Assembly: GCA_965115835.1 (NCBI GenBank)
Contig: OZ220471.1
Coordinates: 1,922,001 to 1,986,000, forward strand
From: Foliamicus sp965115835
Lineage (GTDB): Bacteria > Pseudomonadota > Gammaproteobacteria > Steroidobacterales > Foliamicaceae
DNA: 64,000 nt
Reading direction: 5' to 3'
A model generated the notes under the pieces. It was given only the letters and a program-made list of their open reading frames with translations. It ran no database searches and had not been told where the DNA came from. Below, in pieces: positions 8,256 through 17,818 of the stretch; positions within the stretch are counted from its first letter, which is position 1, and each line of letters begins with the position of its first letter. The position numbers and the translations under genes are program-made.

Positions 8256-9707
8256 ATGCAATTTGCGCTGATCGGCAGCGTACTGGGGCGCCTGCTGATG
8301 CTCTTCAGCGCTACCATGCTGACGCCCGTGCCTGTGGGCCTCTACTATGGCGACGGGAGCTGGCCGGCATTCGCCTGGAGCTTTGCCGCGGCGCTCGCCG
8401 CAGGATGCCTGCTGTGGCTGCCCTTCCGCCAGGCGCGGGGCGAACTCAAGCTGCGCGACGGATTCCTGATCGTGGCGGCCTTCTGGGTGGTGCTGGGCAG
8501 TTTCGGGTCGGCCCCGCTGTTGTTCGCCACCGAGCCGGCGCTGACCTTTACCGACGCCATGTTCGAGGCCATTTCCGGGCTGACGACCACGGGCGCCACC
8601 GTGCTCTCGGGCCTGGACGAAATGCCGAAGGCGATCCTGTATTACCGCCAGCAACTGCAATGGCTGGGCGGTTTGGGCATCGTCGTGCTGGCGGTGGCGG
8701 TGCTCCCCATGCTCGGCGTGGGCGGCATGCAGCTCTACCGCGCCGAAACGCCTGGACCGATGAAGGACAACCGCCTGACTCCGCGTATCAAGGAGACTGC
8801 AAAGGCCCTCTGGTATATCTATCTGGCGCTGACCGCCGCCTGTGCGATCGCCTACCGTCTGGCAGGCATGGAACTCTTCGACGCCATATGCCATGCATTC
8901 ACAACCGTCGCCATCGGGGGGTTTTCCACCCACGACGCCAGTTTCGGCTTCTTCCCGCAAACCGCTGTCCGCCTGATTGCGATCGTGTTCATGTTTCTCG
9001 CCGCAATCAACTTTGCGCTGCACTTCGTCGCTTTCAACCGCCGGACTCTGGCGGGATACTTCCAGGACGCCGAGTGCCGGGCCTACGCTGTGTCGCTCCT
9101 GGCGCTGTGCGCCCTCGTGGTGGGGGGGCTGCTGATCTGGGGCAACTACGGCGATCCTTCCATGGCGCTGATCGACGGCGTCTTCCAGTCGGTTTCGATC
9201 ATGACAACCACCGGCTTCACAACAGCCGATTTCTCGCTGTGGCCGGGCCTGCTTCCCATGCTGCTGGTGCTGTCGGCCTTCATGGGCGGCTGCGCCGGGT
9301 CCACGGCGGGCGGCATGAAATGCGTGCGGGTGCTGCTGCTGGTCAAGCAGGGGATCCGCGAAGTGCGAAGGCTGGTGCATCCGAGCGCAGAGATACCGGT
9401 AACCCTGGGCAACACCCCCCTGCCGAAGCGGGTCATCGATTCCGTGTGGGGCTTTTTCGCCGTCTACGTTGCGGTCTTTCTCGTCATCCTGGTTTTTCTG
9501 GAGGGAGTCGGGCTGGATTCCCTCACGGCGTTCTCCGCGGTAGCCGCCACCCTCAACAACCTGGGGCCGGGGCTGGGGGAAGTGGCTTCGGGATACGGCG
9601 GCATGGCGCCTGCGGCGAAGTGGGCCTGTATCGTGGCCATGCTGTTGGGGCGGCTGGAAATTTTCACTTTCCTGGTGCTGCTGTCGCCCACCTTCTGGCG
9701 CCCATGA
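8256..9707 (+). CDS. trkH: Trk potassium channel subunit TrkH
   Basis: A 483-residue polytopic membrane protein, the pore of the Trk system. It has about ten hydrophobic helices and four pore-loop repeats, recognisable at AISGLTTTGATVL, FTTVAIGGFSTHD, IMTTTGFTTADF and VAATLNNLGPGLG, which contain the selectivity glycines. It needs TrkA, encoded just upstream, for gating by nucleotides. The ATG at 8256 sits after a weak purine-rich site. Length agrees with TrkH (483 in Escherichia coli). Confidence 0.96.
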   Translation: MQFALIGSVLGRLLMLFSATMLTPVPVGLYYGDGSWPAFAWSFAAALAAGCLLWLPFRQARGELKLRDGFLIVAAFWVVLGSFGSAPLLFATEPALTFTDAMFEAISGLTTTGATVLSGLDEMPKAILYYRQQLQWLGGLGIVVLAVAVLPMLGVGGMQLYRAETPGPMKDNRLTPRIKETAKALWYIYLALTAACAIAYRLAGMELFDAICHAFTTVAIGGFSTHDASFGFFPQTAVRLIAIVFMFLAAINFALHFVAFNRRTLAGYFQDAECRAYAVSLLALCALVVGGLLIWGNYGDPSMALIDGVFQSVSIMTTTGFTTADFSLWPGLLPMLLVLSAFMGGCAGSTAGGMKCVRVLLLVKQGIREVRRLVHPSAEIPVTLGNTPLPKRVIDSVWGFFAVYVAVFLVILVFLEGVGLDSLTAFSAVAATLNNLGPGLGEVASGYGGMAPAAKWACIVAMLLGRLEIFTFLVLLSPTFWRP

Positions 9708-9729
9708 CGATGTCCGCGAAGGCGGAGCC

Positions 9730-10311
9730 ATGAAGCGCCTGCTCCGCTGGGCCGGCTCGGTCGAACGCCTGATCGTTCGCACCGGCGAGGCCGTCGCCTG
9801 GCTGACTTTCGCCATGGCCGTGATTACCTGTCTGGTGGCGCTCCTGCGCTACGGGCTCAGCCTGGGCTGGATCTGGCTACAGGAAACCATCACCTGGATG
9901 CACGCTGCCGTCTTTCTGCTCGCCGCCGGCTACACCCTGGCCCAAGACGAGCATGTGCGGGTGGATATCTTCTATCGCGAGTGGTGTCCCAAGCGTCAGG
10001 CAATGGTCAACCTCTGCGGCTGCCTGATCTTTCTGCTGCCGCTTTCGGGATGCCTGATTGCAGGAAGTCTGGACTATGTGCGAACCTCCTGGCAGATCCA
10101 CGAATCATCCCGGGAGGCCGGCGGGCTGATGTTTCCGTTTCCTTCCCTGCTCAAGACCCTGATGCCGCTCGCCGGAGCGCTGCTGGGCCTTGAGGCCTGT
10201 GTCCTGTGCATCCGCAGTTCGGCGGTACTGCTGGGGCGGGCGCAACCGGATCCGGCCTCCGACATCGGATCCCGAACGCACAGAAGCGACAGTTCGAAAG
10301 CAGGGGGTTAG
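9730..10311 (+). CDS. TRAP transporter small permease (DctQ family), orphan
   Basis: A 193-residue protein with four membrane helices (from about residues 22, 56, 91 and 130). DctQ-type family features are visible in the second helix region (LQETITWMHAAVFLLAAGYTLA followed by HVRVDIFY), where the Asp of VDI and the preceding Arg are conserved. In TRAP systems this subunit pairs with a large DctM permease and a periplasmic DctP protein. Neither follows: the next gene is an unrelated MFS-acyltransferase. A DctP-type protein is encoded about 31 kb away at 41912-43018. The Pro/Ser-rich tail after residue 170 is unlike the family and may be a frayed end. Confidence 0.85.
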   Translation: MKRLLRWAGSVERLIVRTGEAVAWLTFAMAVITCLVALLRYGLSLGWIWLQETITWMHAAVFLLAAGYTLAQDEHVRVDIFYREWCPKRQAMVNLCGCLIFLLPLSGCLIAGSLDYVRTSWQIHESSREAGGLMFPFPSLLKTLMPLAGALLGLEACVLCIRSSAVLLGRAQPDPASDIGSRTHRSDSSKAGG

Positions 10312-10406
10312 CTCCCGCCGGGCCTTGTGCGACAGACTGCCGGCGCCGGCCGAACGTGCCCGGCGGTTAACATGCGTATCTTGTTTTCGGCACGGAGAGA
10401 TCCGGC

Positions 10407-12476
10407 ATGGGCGCGAACAAGACGAGCGCCTCGGAGGAAACCGCCCCTCAAGGGCAGTTTTCCCTGTTGCTTACCCGGCGGTTTTTGCCGTTTTTCATCA
10501 CCCAGTCACTGGGCGCGTTCAACGACAATGTATACCGCAACGCGGTGATCATACTGATCGTGTTCGGCGCTCCGGCGGCGTTACACGACACAGACACACT
10601 GGCGAACCTGGGAGCCGCCCTGTTCATCCTGCCGTTTTTCCTGTTCTCCGCCTGGGCCGGTGAAATCGCCGACCACGGCGACAAGGCCGCCCTGACGCGG
10701 CGGATCAAAATTGCCGAAATCGGCATCATGCTTCTGGGCAGTCTGGCAGTGGCCTCCGGGGCGGTGTGGGCGGTGATGGCCGTGCTCTTCCTGATGGGCG
10801 CCCAGTCCGCCTTTTTCGGTCCGATCAAGTACTCCATCATCCCGCAGCATCTCCGCCAGTCGGAACTGGTAGGCGCCAACGGACTGGTGCAGATGGGAAC
10901 CTTCGTGGCGATACCGTTGGGGCTGGTGCTGGGCGGTTTTCTGGCTGCTCCCAAACTGGCTGCCCAGCTTGAAGAACTTGTATTCCGATTCGCGAGGATG
11001 CTGGACGATTTTCTGGCCGCCTCCGAACTGCCCCCCCAGCTTGAAGAACTTGTGTTCCGATTCGCGAGGATGCTGGACGATTTTCTGGCCGCCTCCGAAC
11101 CGGCGGCCTTGCTGATCGGGACTGTCGTGGTGGGTCTGGCGGCGACCGGCTATCTGGCCAGCCGTTTCATTCCGCCGGCGCCGCCGGCTGCGGACGCCGG
11201 CAGGATCTCCTGGAACCCGTTGAAGGTGGTGGCCCGCATGGGGCGCGCCGCAGCCGCCAGACGTTCGGTGCTGCTGTCGGTCATGGGCATTTCCTGGTTC
11301 TGGCTGCTGGGATCGATGGTGCTCACGCAAATGCCCAATTACGGCAAGGAAATTCTCGACGCCAGCGAGACCGTGACGACCGCGCTGATGGCGACGCTGG
11401 CCATCGGTATCGGCGTGGGATCGATGGTATGCGAGTGGCTGTCCGGGCGGCGTGTGGAAATCGGCCTGACTCCCATCGGCAGCCTGGGCTTGAGCGTGTT
11501 CGCAGCCCACTTCGCGCTCACGACCATAAGTCCGGTCACACCTGAAACCGGCTTTGCGCAGTTCATGGCCAGCGACGGCTGGAGGCCAGTGCTGGACCTG
11601 TTTCTGATCGGCTTCTTCGGCGGCCTGTACGTGGTGCCGATGAACTCGATGATCCAGCAACGCACCGACCCGGAAACGCGCGCCCGCGTCATCGCCTTCA
11701 ACAATATCGTCAACGCCCTGTTCATGGTGGTCGGCGCGGGTTTGAGCATCCTGGTGCTGGGAGTGTGGGAGTTCGACATTCCCGACCTGTTCCTGATGCT
11801 GGCCGGGATCAATCTGGCGGTTGCGATCTTCATTTTCCTGGAAGTGCCCGAGTTCGTGGCGCGGTTCATGGTGTGGTGCCTGATGCGCAGCCTTTACCGA
11901 TTGCGCTTCGAGAACCTCGACCGAGTGCCCGAACGCGGCGCCGCCGTGCTGGTGTGCAACCACGTGAGTTACGTCGATGCGCTGCTGATCCTGGGCGTGC
12001 TGCGACGACCGGTACGCTTCGTGATGATCCGGCGCATCTACGACCTCCCCCTGCTCAACTTCATCTTCCGCAGCGTGGGCGCCGTGCCCATCACCCGCCG
12101 CAGCGATGATCCCGACACCTATCGGCGCGCCTTCGAAGCGCTGACCGAGGCGCTGCGAAACCGGGAGTTGGTGTGCATTTTCCCCGAGGGACACCTGACC
12201 CGCGACGGAGCGATGCACGAATTCCGTCCCGGCGTGCTCAAGCTGCTTGAACAAGCGCCGGCGCCGGTCATTCCGATGGCATTGCGCGGACTGTGGGGCA
12301 GCCTGTTCTCGCATCAGGGCCGCGGCGCCTTCCGCGGCGGGCTGAAGTGGCTGCGCGCACCGGTGCAACTGGTCGTGGGCAAGCCGATGTCGCCGGAAGG
12401 CCTGACCACCGGGCAACTGTTCGAAGCGGTCAGCCGCCTGCTTGGCGAACACGCCCCGGCGTCTGCGCCGCAATAA
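10407..12476 (+). CDS. MFS transporter fused to 1-acylglycerol-3-phosphate acyltransferase
   Basis: A 689-residue fusion. Residues 1 to about 480 are an MFS transporter of the lysophospholipid flippase (LplT) type, starting with PFFITQSLGAFNDNVYRNAV. Residues about 490-689 are a PlsC acyltransferase with the HX4D motif in NHVSYVDALLI (about 517) and FPEGHLTRDG (about 591). This is the Aas-like arrangement without the third acyl-ACP synthetase domain; related two-domain proteins are known. A probable role is taking up or flipping lysophospholipids and re-acylating them at the inner membrane. The ATG at 10407 has GGAGA upstream. The MFS part contains an inserted, tandemly repeated 24-residue segment at about residues 178-232. 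Confidence 0.9.
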   Translation: MGANKTSASEETAPQGQFSLLLTRRFLPFFITQSLGAFNDNVYRNAVIILIVFGAPAALHDTDTLANLGAALFILPFFLFSAWAGEIADHGDKAALTRRIKIAEIGIMLLGSLAVASGAVWAVMAVLFLMGAQSAFFGPIKYSIIPQHLRQSELVGANGLVQMGTFVAIPLGLVLGGFLAAPKLAAQLEELVFRFARMLDDFLAASELPPQLEELVFRFARMLDDFLAASEPAALLIGTVVVGLAATGYLASRFIPPAPPAADAGRISWNPLKVVARMGRAAAARRSVLLSVMGISWFWLLGSMVLTQMPNYGKEILDASETVTTALMATLAIGIGVGSMVCEWLSGRRVEIGLTPIGSLGLSVFAAHFALTTISPVTPETGFAQFMASDGWRPVLDLFLIGFFGGLYVVPMNSMIQQRTDPETRARVIAFNNIVNALFMVVGAGLSILVLGVWEFDIPDLFLMLAGINLAVAIFIFLEVPEFVARFMVWCLMRSLYRLRFENLDRVPERGAAVLVCNHVSYVDALLILGVLRRPVRFVMIRRIYDLPLLNFIFRSVGAVPITRRSDDPDTYRRAFEALTEALRNRELVCIFPEGHLTRDGAMHEFRPGVLKLLEQAPAPVIPMALRGLWGSLFSHQGRGAFRGGLKWLRAPVQLVVGKPMSPEGLTTGQLFEAVSRLLGEHAPASAPQ
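10937..11100 (+). repeat. In-frame 72-bp tandem repeat, 2.3 copies
   Basis: Units begin at 10937, 11009 and 11081, each with TTTTCTGG; the third is partial. The first two differ at a few bases, mostly near the junction. The unit is in frame and encodes 24 residues with the core QLEELVFRFARMLDDFLAAS, an amphipathic helix between two membrane helices of the MFS domain. Related transporters run straight from the GGFLAA segment into the next helix, so this looks like a local expansion. Confidence 0.9.
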
Positions 12477-12584
12477 GCCACGGGAGCAATAAGCCCCCGG
12501 TTCAGGCGCTGACGCCGGAAGGGCGCGAACACCCGGTAATGCTCGCCCTTACGTATGCGCTCTGGCGGCCCAGGGTTCGAACAA

Positions 12585-12645
12585 CAGCGCCGCGCACTGG
12601 ATGACCGGGCCGCACGGGGCCTGACATAGCCAGCGCCGCGCACTG
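12585..12645. repeat. Short direct repeat in intergenic gap
   Basis: The 15-base sequence CAGCGCCGCGCACTG occurs at 12585-12599 and again at 12631-12645, each followed by a similar C/G-rich tail. It lies in the 195-base gap between the acyltransferase fusion and the convergent end of the autotransporter gene. No gene or clear terminator was seen in the gap. Confidence 0.5.
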
Positions 12646-12671
12646 ACTGTCCCGGCCTTCCGCGAGGCGCT

Positions 12672-14750
12672 TTACCAGCGGGCGCGGAACTCGATGTCGA
12701 GGCGGTGGTCGGCCGGTTGCAGCACGCCTTGGCGCCGCACGGCCCGAACCGCCACACCAAGATCCGGTGCGCCCGCCACTGGCGCCGGGGCAAGACGCCA
12801 GCCCACGCCCACTTCGCGCGCGCCGGCCGAAACGCCGTAGCTCAACTGCGGCGCGCCCACGAACCGCCCGCGGAAGGCCGGCAAGCCGTAGCCCGCCTCC
12901 ATCGTCCAGCGACCGCTCTGATCGCTGCCCAGGCGACGCGACAGCGGATCGTGGGCAAACAGGGCGTCCAGACCGCCGCTGGCCGCAGAGCCGAGGTCCT
13001 GGCGCAGCGCCAGGGTCAGGCCCAGGGCCGAGTCCGGCCGGGGATCGTAGGCCAGCGAGGCCGAAAAACCCCGATCCCTCATCGCGCCGTCCTCATGGGT
13101 CAGCAACGCCCGCCCCTCCACGTTGAACTCGATGCCCAGGCGCGGATCGCTCCACGCAAGCCCGCCGCCGATCTCCACCCCAAAGCCGGTTTCCGCAGCG
13201 CCGCTGTCACGCCGCGCGCCAATCTCCAGCTTCGGCGTCAGACCGCCGCCACCGGGCAGCGCAAACCGCTTGCTGCCCTCCAGACCCAGCCGCAGCCGGC
13301 CGACGCCTGCCTCCGCGCCCACCAGACCGTCCGTGCGGGCCGAGGTGGTGCGCGCCCACAGGGCGTCGGACACCAGCGACAGCGAACCGCCGTTCGCAAA
13401 CGACAACAACTCGCCGCTCGCCCCGGCCGCCGCCAGGGTCCAGCCAATCGCCGTCTCCAGGGACTCGGCCGCACCCGGCGCCAGCGTGATGTCGCCGCTG
13501 CCGTGGCCAACCGCGCCCCACAGCGACAATCGCTCGGAAAGACGCCAGGAAGCATACGGAATCGCTGCTGTCAACGAAGCCTCAATGCCGCCGTCTATCC
13601 CCGGGGTCTCCGCCGCAACGCCCGCGCCGCGATAGCCGCCGTCGCTGCGGCTTTGCGACAGCGCCACACCCGCCAGCCAGCGGCCCTTCGCGTAGTCCAC
13701 GCCCAGCAGCGCCGTGGTCACCTCGCCGTCCAGACCCACTTCGCCCTCGCGACCGTCAAAGCTCGACTGCGAGCCGCGGCCCCAGAACCCGAGAACGCCG
13801 CCACCGCTGTCCTCGCCGCGGGTGTAGGTGAAGCGGCTGCCCGCCAGCAGTCGCCCGAGGCTCCTCTCCGCCGTAACGCCGGAAGATCGCACGGGCGGGC
13901 GCGAGAGCACCGAACCGCCGCCGAAGCCCGGCCACGCCGAATGCCCCGGGGACGATCCCGCGCCAACGCCGAAAGTCCCGGAACCCGGAACTCCGTCCAT
14001 CGTGTAGCTACCGCTCAGGTGGCTGCCAATCGAGTGGCCAGCCATGGCGCCAAACCGATCCGCCAGACAGTCGCGCTCCGCTGCCGCGCCGTCGCCAGCC
14101 GCTTCGGGCGCCGAGCCGTCGCCGGAGCCGCAGCCGTTTGCCGCCAGCCCCGAATCGCCGCCAAGCGCGTAGCCGCCAAACGCGCCACGGAAGCCCGGCG
14201 CGCGCGCAGACTCGCCAGCGCTTCCCATCCGCTCGGATATGCCGTCAAGCGCCTGTTCCGCCACCGAACGACCGAAACGACCAAGCCACGAACGCGGCAT
14301 CGGGTCGGAGTTGACGATCACGCCGGTCGCCTTGCCGTCCGCAATGACGACGCCGCGGGCATCCGAAAGCAGAACCGCAAAGGTCTCCTGGCCCTCGTCG
14401 TGCGAATCGTCCAGAGTCTCGATGCGAACCTCCACACGAACCGCGCCCGACGCAAACCGCGCAACGCCCGAACCTTGCACAAAGTCCGAACCGGACTCCG
14501 CACTGCCGTGATTGCCACCCGACGCCGTGCGCCAGACCACGCTCACCTCGCCCGCCGCTGGTTCCGACAGCGTGACGCCAAACACCAAAGCCTCCCCCTC
14601 GCTGGCGGAAGCATCGGCAATGGAGACCTCCGGCGCGCCCAACGGCGTGGCAAACTTCCGCCGGGACTTGACCCCCGGCCCGGCCGCATTCACCGCCCGC
14701 ACCCGGAACCGGTATCGCTTGCCGTTGTCCAGCCCCGTGACCGTGTGGCC
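12672..14750 (-). pseudogene. Autotransporter-like surface protein, 3' half (barrel), separated by IS insertion
   Basis: This is the C-terminal half (about 690 codons) of the gene whose 5' half lies at 17833-20140. Reading from the junction it completes an FN3 domain (YRFRVRAVNAAGPG), then a Calx-beta domain (APEVSIADASASEGEALVFG), a linker rich in Gly and Ser, and a long beta-strand region ending LDIEFRARW, which resembles an autotransporter outer membrane barrel with a terminal aromatic residue. Removing the element and one copy of the 8-base duplication rejoins the two halves in frame. An apparent ATG at 15191 that would extend this frame lies inside the insertion and is not its true start. 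Without its signal peptide this half is presumably silent. Confidence 0.85.
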
Positions 14751-14764
14751 GTAATCCTTCGGTT
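14743..14764. repeat. Left IS66 end: target duplication plus inverted repeat
   Basis: Bases 14743-14750 are the 8-base duplication GTGTGGCC and 14751-14764 the terminal inverted repeat GTAATCCTTCGGTT. The same two pieces recur, the repeat inverted, at the right end. Confidence 0.92.
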
Positions 14765-14806
14765 TTCGGGTGATCCCTGTTCGGTCAGGGCATGGAGGCG
14801 ACGATA

Positions 14807-15688
14807 TCAGCGATTGAGTGTTTGTTTCCAGTTTCGCCGGAGCGACCGCAGCCAGATGTCCTTTTTGGGCTTGTCGCGGAGCATGTCGCGGTCGTAGCGT
14901 CCCCGGCCCTGGGTGGTTCCGACCCGAGTCCAGCCTGACGCCTTGTAGACGGCGCCGGTGTAGCGGGGCGTCTCTACGAAGGTTTCGATGAGCACGGGCG
15001 TGATGTTGTAGCGTTCGCTCCAGTCTCCGGGCAGGCGTTGTCGCACGATGGCGAGGAGGTGCGATCCGAGGTTGGGGATCTTGATCCACGGCAGGATCAA
15101 AAAGCGCGGGTTGTCGACCACCAGCGGCAGGTTTTTCTCGCGCTTGTCGGGCGTCCACCCGATGAACTGGTCGCGCGGGGCGAGTTTCCAAGCGGCGGTG
15201 GAGAAGCCGAGCATGGCGAGGGGTTCGCCGTTTCGGTCGTGGACGATGTAGCGCATCTGGGCGCCGACCAGGGTCTTGTATCCCAGGTAGTGGTAACGGG
15301 CGACGAACTCGTTCCAGAGTTTGCCTTCGCGAGTGCCGCGCACGACGATACGGAAGTCGAGTGGGCGAACCTCGTCGAGATCGGTTGGCGCGGGGAACAG
15401 CGGCGGCTCGGTGTCCGGCCCGAAGGCGATAGGCTTGGGTGGGCGATGCGGACTCGTCGGCGGTGGCAAGTGGATCACGCCGTCGCGGTGCATGGCGAGC
15501 ATGGTCACGCGGGCCATCATGTCCTTGAGTCCGCCGTCGGGCTTGAGCCAGCCGATGCGCCGGCAGAACTCCTTCGACAAGGCATGGCGGTTGAGCGCCG
15601 GAGGCCCGGCGATCAACGCACGAAGCAGCGCCATTTCTTCAACCGTGAAGTCGCGACCGTAGTACCGGCACTCGACCGCGCCGGTCAT
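14807..15688 (-). CDS. DUF4338 (DruA-like) protein carried by the IS66 element
   Basis: A 293-residue protein with the DUF4338 core: YHYLGYKTLVGAQMRYIV, then GFSTAAWKLAPRDQFIGW, FLILPWIKIPNLGSHLL and a C-terminal GWTRVGTTQGRGRYDR. DUF4338 includes DruA of the Druantia anti-phage system, and members also travel as accessory genes of transposable elements. The N-terminal part (residues 1-110) looks like a winged-helix region. The ATG at 15688 overlaps the tnpC stop codon (ATGA), so it is translated with the transposase; longer starts inside tnpC are less likely. No Druantia helicase genes are nearby. Role in transposition or host defence is unknown. Confidence 0.82.
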   Translation of the reverse strand: MTGAVECRYYGRDFTVEEMALLRALIAGPPALNRHALSKEFCRRIGWLKPDGGLKDMMARVTMLAMHRDGVIHLPPPTSPHRPPKPIAFGPDTEPPLFPAPTDLDEVRPLDFRIVVRGTREGKLWNEFVARYHYLGYKTLVGAQMRYIVHDRNGEPLAMLGFSTAAWKLAPRDQFIGWTPDKREKNLPLVVDNPRFLILPWIKIPNLGSHLLAIVRQRLPGDWSERYNITPVLIETFVETPRYTGAVYKASGWTRVGTTQGRGRYDRDMLRDKPKKDIWLRSLRRNWKQTLNR

Positions 15689-17691
15689 CCGGGCGCCATC
15701 AACGAGTGCTTGCGCTCCTCGCTCATCGACCATGGCAGCCAAGATGACAGATCCCTCGGCGCCTTGCCGCCCTGTTGTGCGCACGCGCTCAGCCATGCCT
15801 CCAACCAGCGCAGCACATCCATGCCGTTCATCGACAATGTGCCCACCACCGAGTGCATGATCGCGGTGAACTGCGCACCTTTCTCACTGTTGGAGCCGAA
15901 CGTCAATCGGCGCCCGATGACCGGCCCGCGCAACGCGCGTTCGGCGGCATTGTTCGTTGGAGGCACTTCCGGCGCGTTGGCGAACACGCACAGTCCCTGG
16001 CGATGACGGAGCAGCGAGCGCAGCGGCTTGGCCTTGCGGGTCCCATCCGACAGGCCGGCCAGTTCCGCTTCGGCATCGGCGAACAGCCGTGCGAGCGCCG
16101 CTCCCAACGCGGCCTGCGCCGCATCAAACTCCGGCGTTTGACATTCGAGGCCGGGGACATGGTGCTTGCGTCGTTGCTCGTGGAGTCGGAAGATCGCCGC
16201 GATCCGTTCCATCCATCCCTGACACCAGCGGGTGAGTCGCACATGGCCGGCCGCGCACTCGATGAAGCTGCGCCTTTGATGCGCCCAACACCACTGGAGG
16301 ATGATCTTGCCGTCGAGTTCGCGCGCCAGCCGCTTGTAGGTGGAGAGGCGATCGCAGACCAGCACCAGGGGGCGGGCGGTATCGCCGAACAGGGTCTTTG
16401 CGACCTCGGCGCTGCGCGAAGGATCGATATGGAAGTAGACCGCATCCGAACTGACCGAAGTCCAAAGCCAGGCGCGGCTCGACCGGCCGCGCTCGCAAAA
16501 CTCCTGCACACGCCAACCGGTCTCGTCGGCATGGCGCACCCCGGTCCGGTTCTGGTGTGCGAGGATGGCCTCGTGAAGCGACCCGAACAGCGGCACAAAG
16601 TGCTTGAGCCGGTCGGCCAGCGTTCCCGGCGAGATCGGCAACCCCTGGTGGGCGAACCATGCCGAGACCCGGCTCAGCGGGCGCAGGCAGGCACAGTGCT
16701 CGAACAAAAAGCGGGTCCACACGCTGGTTCCGTAGAGCGTGCCGGGGAACAGCCGGGCCGCCGGCGGCGCCGTCACTTCCCGTGGCGAGGACGCACAGCC
16801 GCAACCCCTCCGCCAGCGCGTCCGCTCGATCCTGCGGATATGGGCCTTGACCCGGATCTCGATCAGGCTCGTGGAACGCTTGCCGTTGGCGACATAGGGC
16901 TTGCCACAGCAGGAACACACCCGCACATCCTTCGGCGGGTTGCGCCGTTGTTTGATCTCCCGCAGTCCGCAGCGAGGGGTGCGGCCATGACCGGGCGCCC
17001 CGACTTGCTGTCCGCGCTGGCGTCCCGTGCCCGGTTTGTCCTGTTGTTCGCTGTGGCTCGCAAACAGCGCTTTCGACAACACGCTCCGGGTCGAGCGAAG
17101 CTTCTCGATTTGAGCTTGCAGCGCCTCCTCGCGAGAGACCCGCGCAACCCTCCCGGTTCGCAACTTCCGCGCCTTGGTGCGCAGGCGGGCGTTGCGCCGA
17201 CGCAGCGATGCAATCGTGCCCTTCGCCTGCACAAGGGCCTGACGCAACTGGAAGACTTCCCGACGCAGCGACAGGATCGTGCTGTGCTTGCGAGTATCGA
17301 CTCCGGCCTCGGAAAGCAACCTCTCCAAGCGCGCTACTTCCGCCTGTGAAATCAGCGCGCCTCTCGCCGCGCGGCGAACCTCCCTGACCTCCTCGAACGC
17401 CGCCTCGAGCCGACCCCGGATCTTGTCAAGGTTCCACTTCAACATGCCCGCACGGGAACGGGCGGTCCTCTCCGCACAGCACAACTGTTCACAGCGCGCT
17501 TGCGTCGCTTCCGCCCGCGCCCATTCCATCTGGGCTCGAACCAGCGCCTGTTCGTAAAGCGAGCGCCAGTCGCACGGCTCGCCTGCCAGTTCCAACAGGG
17601 ACGGCGAACCCAGACCGCCGCACGCCTCAACCCGCGTCAAAGTCGCCCCGAAATCCTCGTCGCGCACCGCCATGCGCGCAACCATATACAA
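15685..17691 (-). CDS. tnpC: IS66-family transposase TnpC
   Basis: A 668-residue DDE transposase, longer than the usual 500-550 because of an N-terminal coiled-coil extension (leucine- and arginine-rich, about residues 60-200). A zinc-finger-like segment (VCSCCGKPYV, with a later CGCA) precedes the catalytic region. Catalytic acids are visible in HADETGW, in LVLVCDRLSTYKRL and in NNAAERALRGPVIGRRLTFG, the signature C-terminal Glu motif of IS66. The annotated start is the ATG at 17691; a second ATG at 17673 is equally possible because neither has a strong ribosome site. It overlaps the DUF4338 gene by four bases. Confidence 0.93.
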   Translation of the reverse strand: MYMVARMAVRDEDFGATLTRVEACGGLGSPSLLELAGEPCDWRSLYEQALVRAQMEWARAEATQARCEQLCCAERTARSRAGMLKWNLDKIRGRLEAAFEEVREVRRAARGALISQAEVARLERLLSEAGVDTRKHSTILSLRREVFQLRQALVQAKGTIASLRRRNARLRTKARKLRTGRVARVSREEALQAQIEKLRSTRSVLSKALFASHSEQQDKPGTGRQRGQQVGAPGHGRTPRCGLREIKQRRNPPKDVRVCSCCGKPYVANGKRSTSLIEIRVKAHIRRIERTRWRRGCGCASSPREVTAPPAARLFPGTLYGTSVWTRFLFEHCACLRPLSRVSAWFAHQGLPISPGTLADRLKHFVPLFGSLHEAILAHQNRTGVRHADETGWRVQEFCERGRSSRAWLWTSVSSDAVYFHIDPSRSAEVAKTLFGDTARPLVLVCDRLSTYKRLARELDGKIILQWCWAHQRRSFIECAAGHVRLTRWCQGWMERIAAIFRLHEQRRKHHVPGLECQTPEFDAAQAALGAALARLFADAEAELAGLSDGTRKAKPLRSLLRHRQGLCVFANAPEVPPTNNAAERALRGPVIGRRLTFGSNSEKGAQFTAIMHSVVGTLSMNGMDVLRWLEAWLSACAQQGGKAPRDLSSWLPWSMSEERKHSLMAPG

Positions 17692-17818
17692 TTTCTGAAC
17701 GCGTTACCAGGGGGGCAAAGCGTTGCGAAAAACCCTCAATCAAACCGCTGCCTGCGACCGCTCGAGCAAAACTTGAAGATCAGCTGGAAGGCACCGAAGC
17801 CTCCATACATCACCAAAG

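Noticed and set aside
12565..12600. GGTTCGAA resembling a tRNA T-loop
   Set aside because: No cloverleaf, acceptor stem or anticodon arm could be folded around it.
12705..14897. A 730-codon plus-strand open frame opposite the autotransporter barrel
   Set aside because: It is an Arg/Ala/Gln-rich shadow of the minus-strand barrel region with no recognisable domain.
14751..15191. An apparent 839-residue autotransporter starting at 15191
   Set aside because: The first 145 codons run through the IS66 end and the DUF4338 gene in a wrong frame. The similarity starts exactly at the target duplication.
14807..15688. A Druantia defence island
   Set aside because: Only the DUF4338 protein is present. 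The large helicase DruE and other partners are missing, and the gene is inside an IS.
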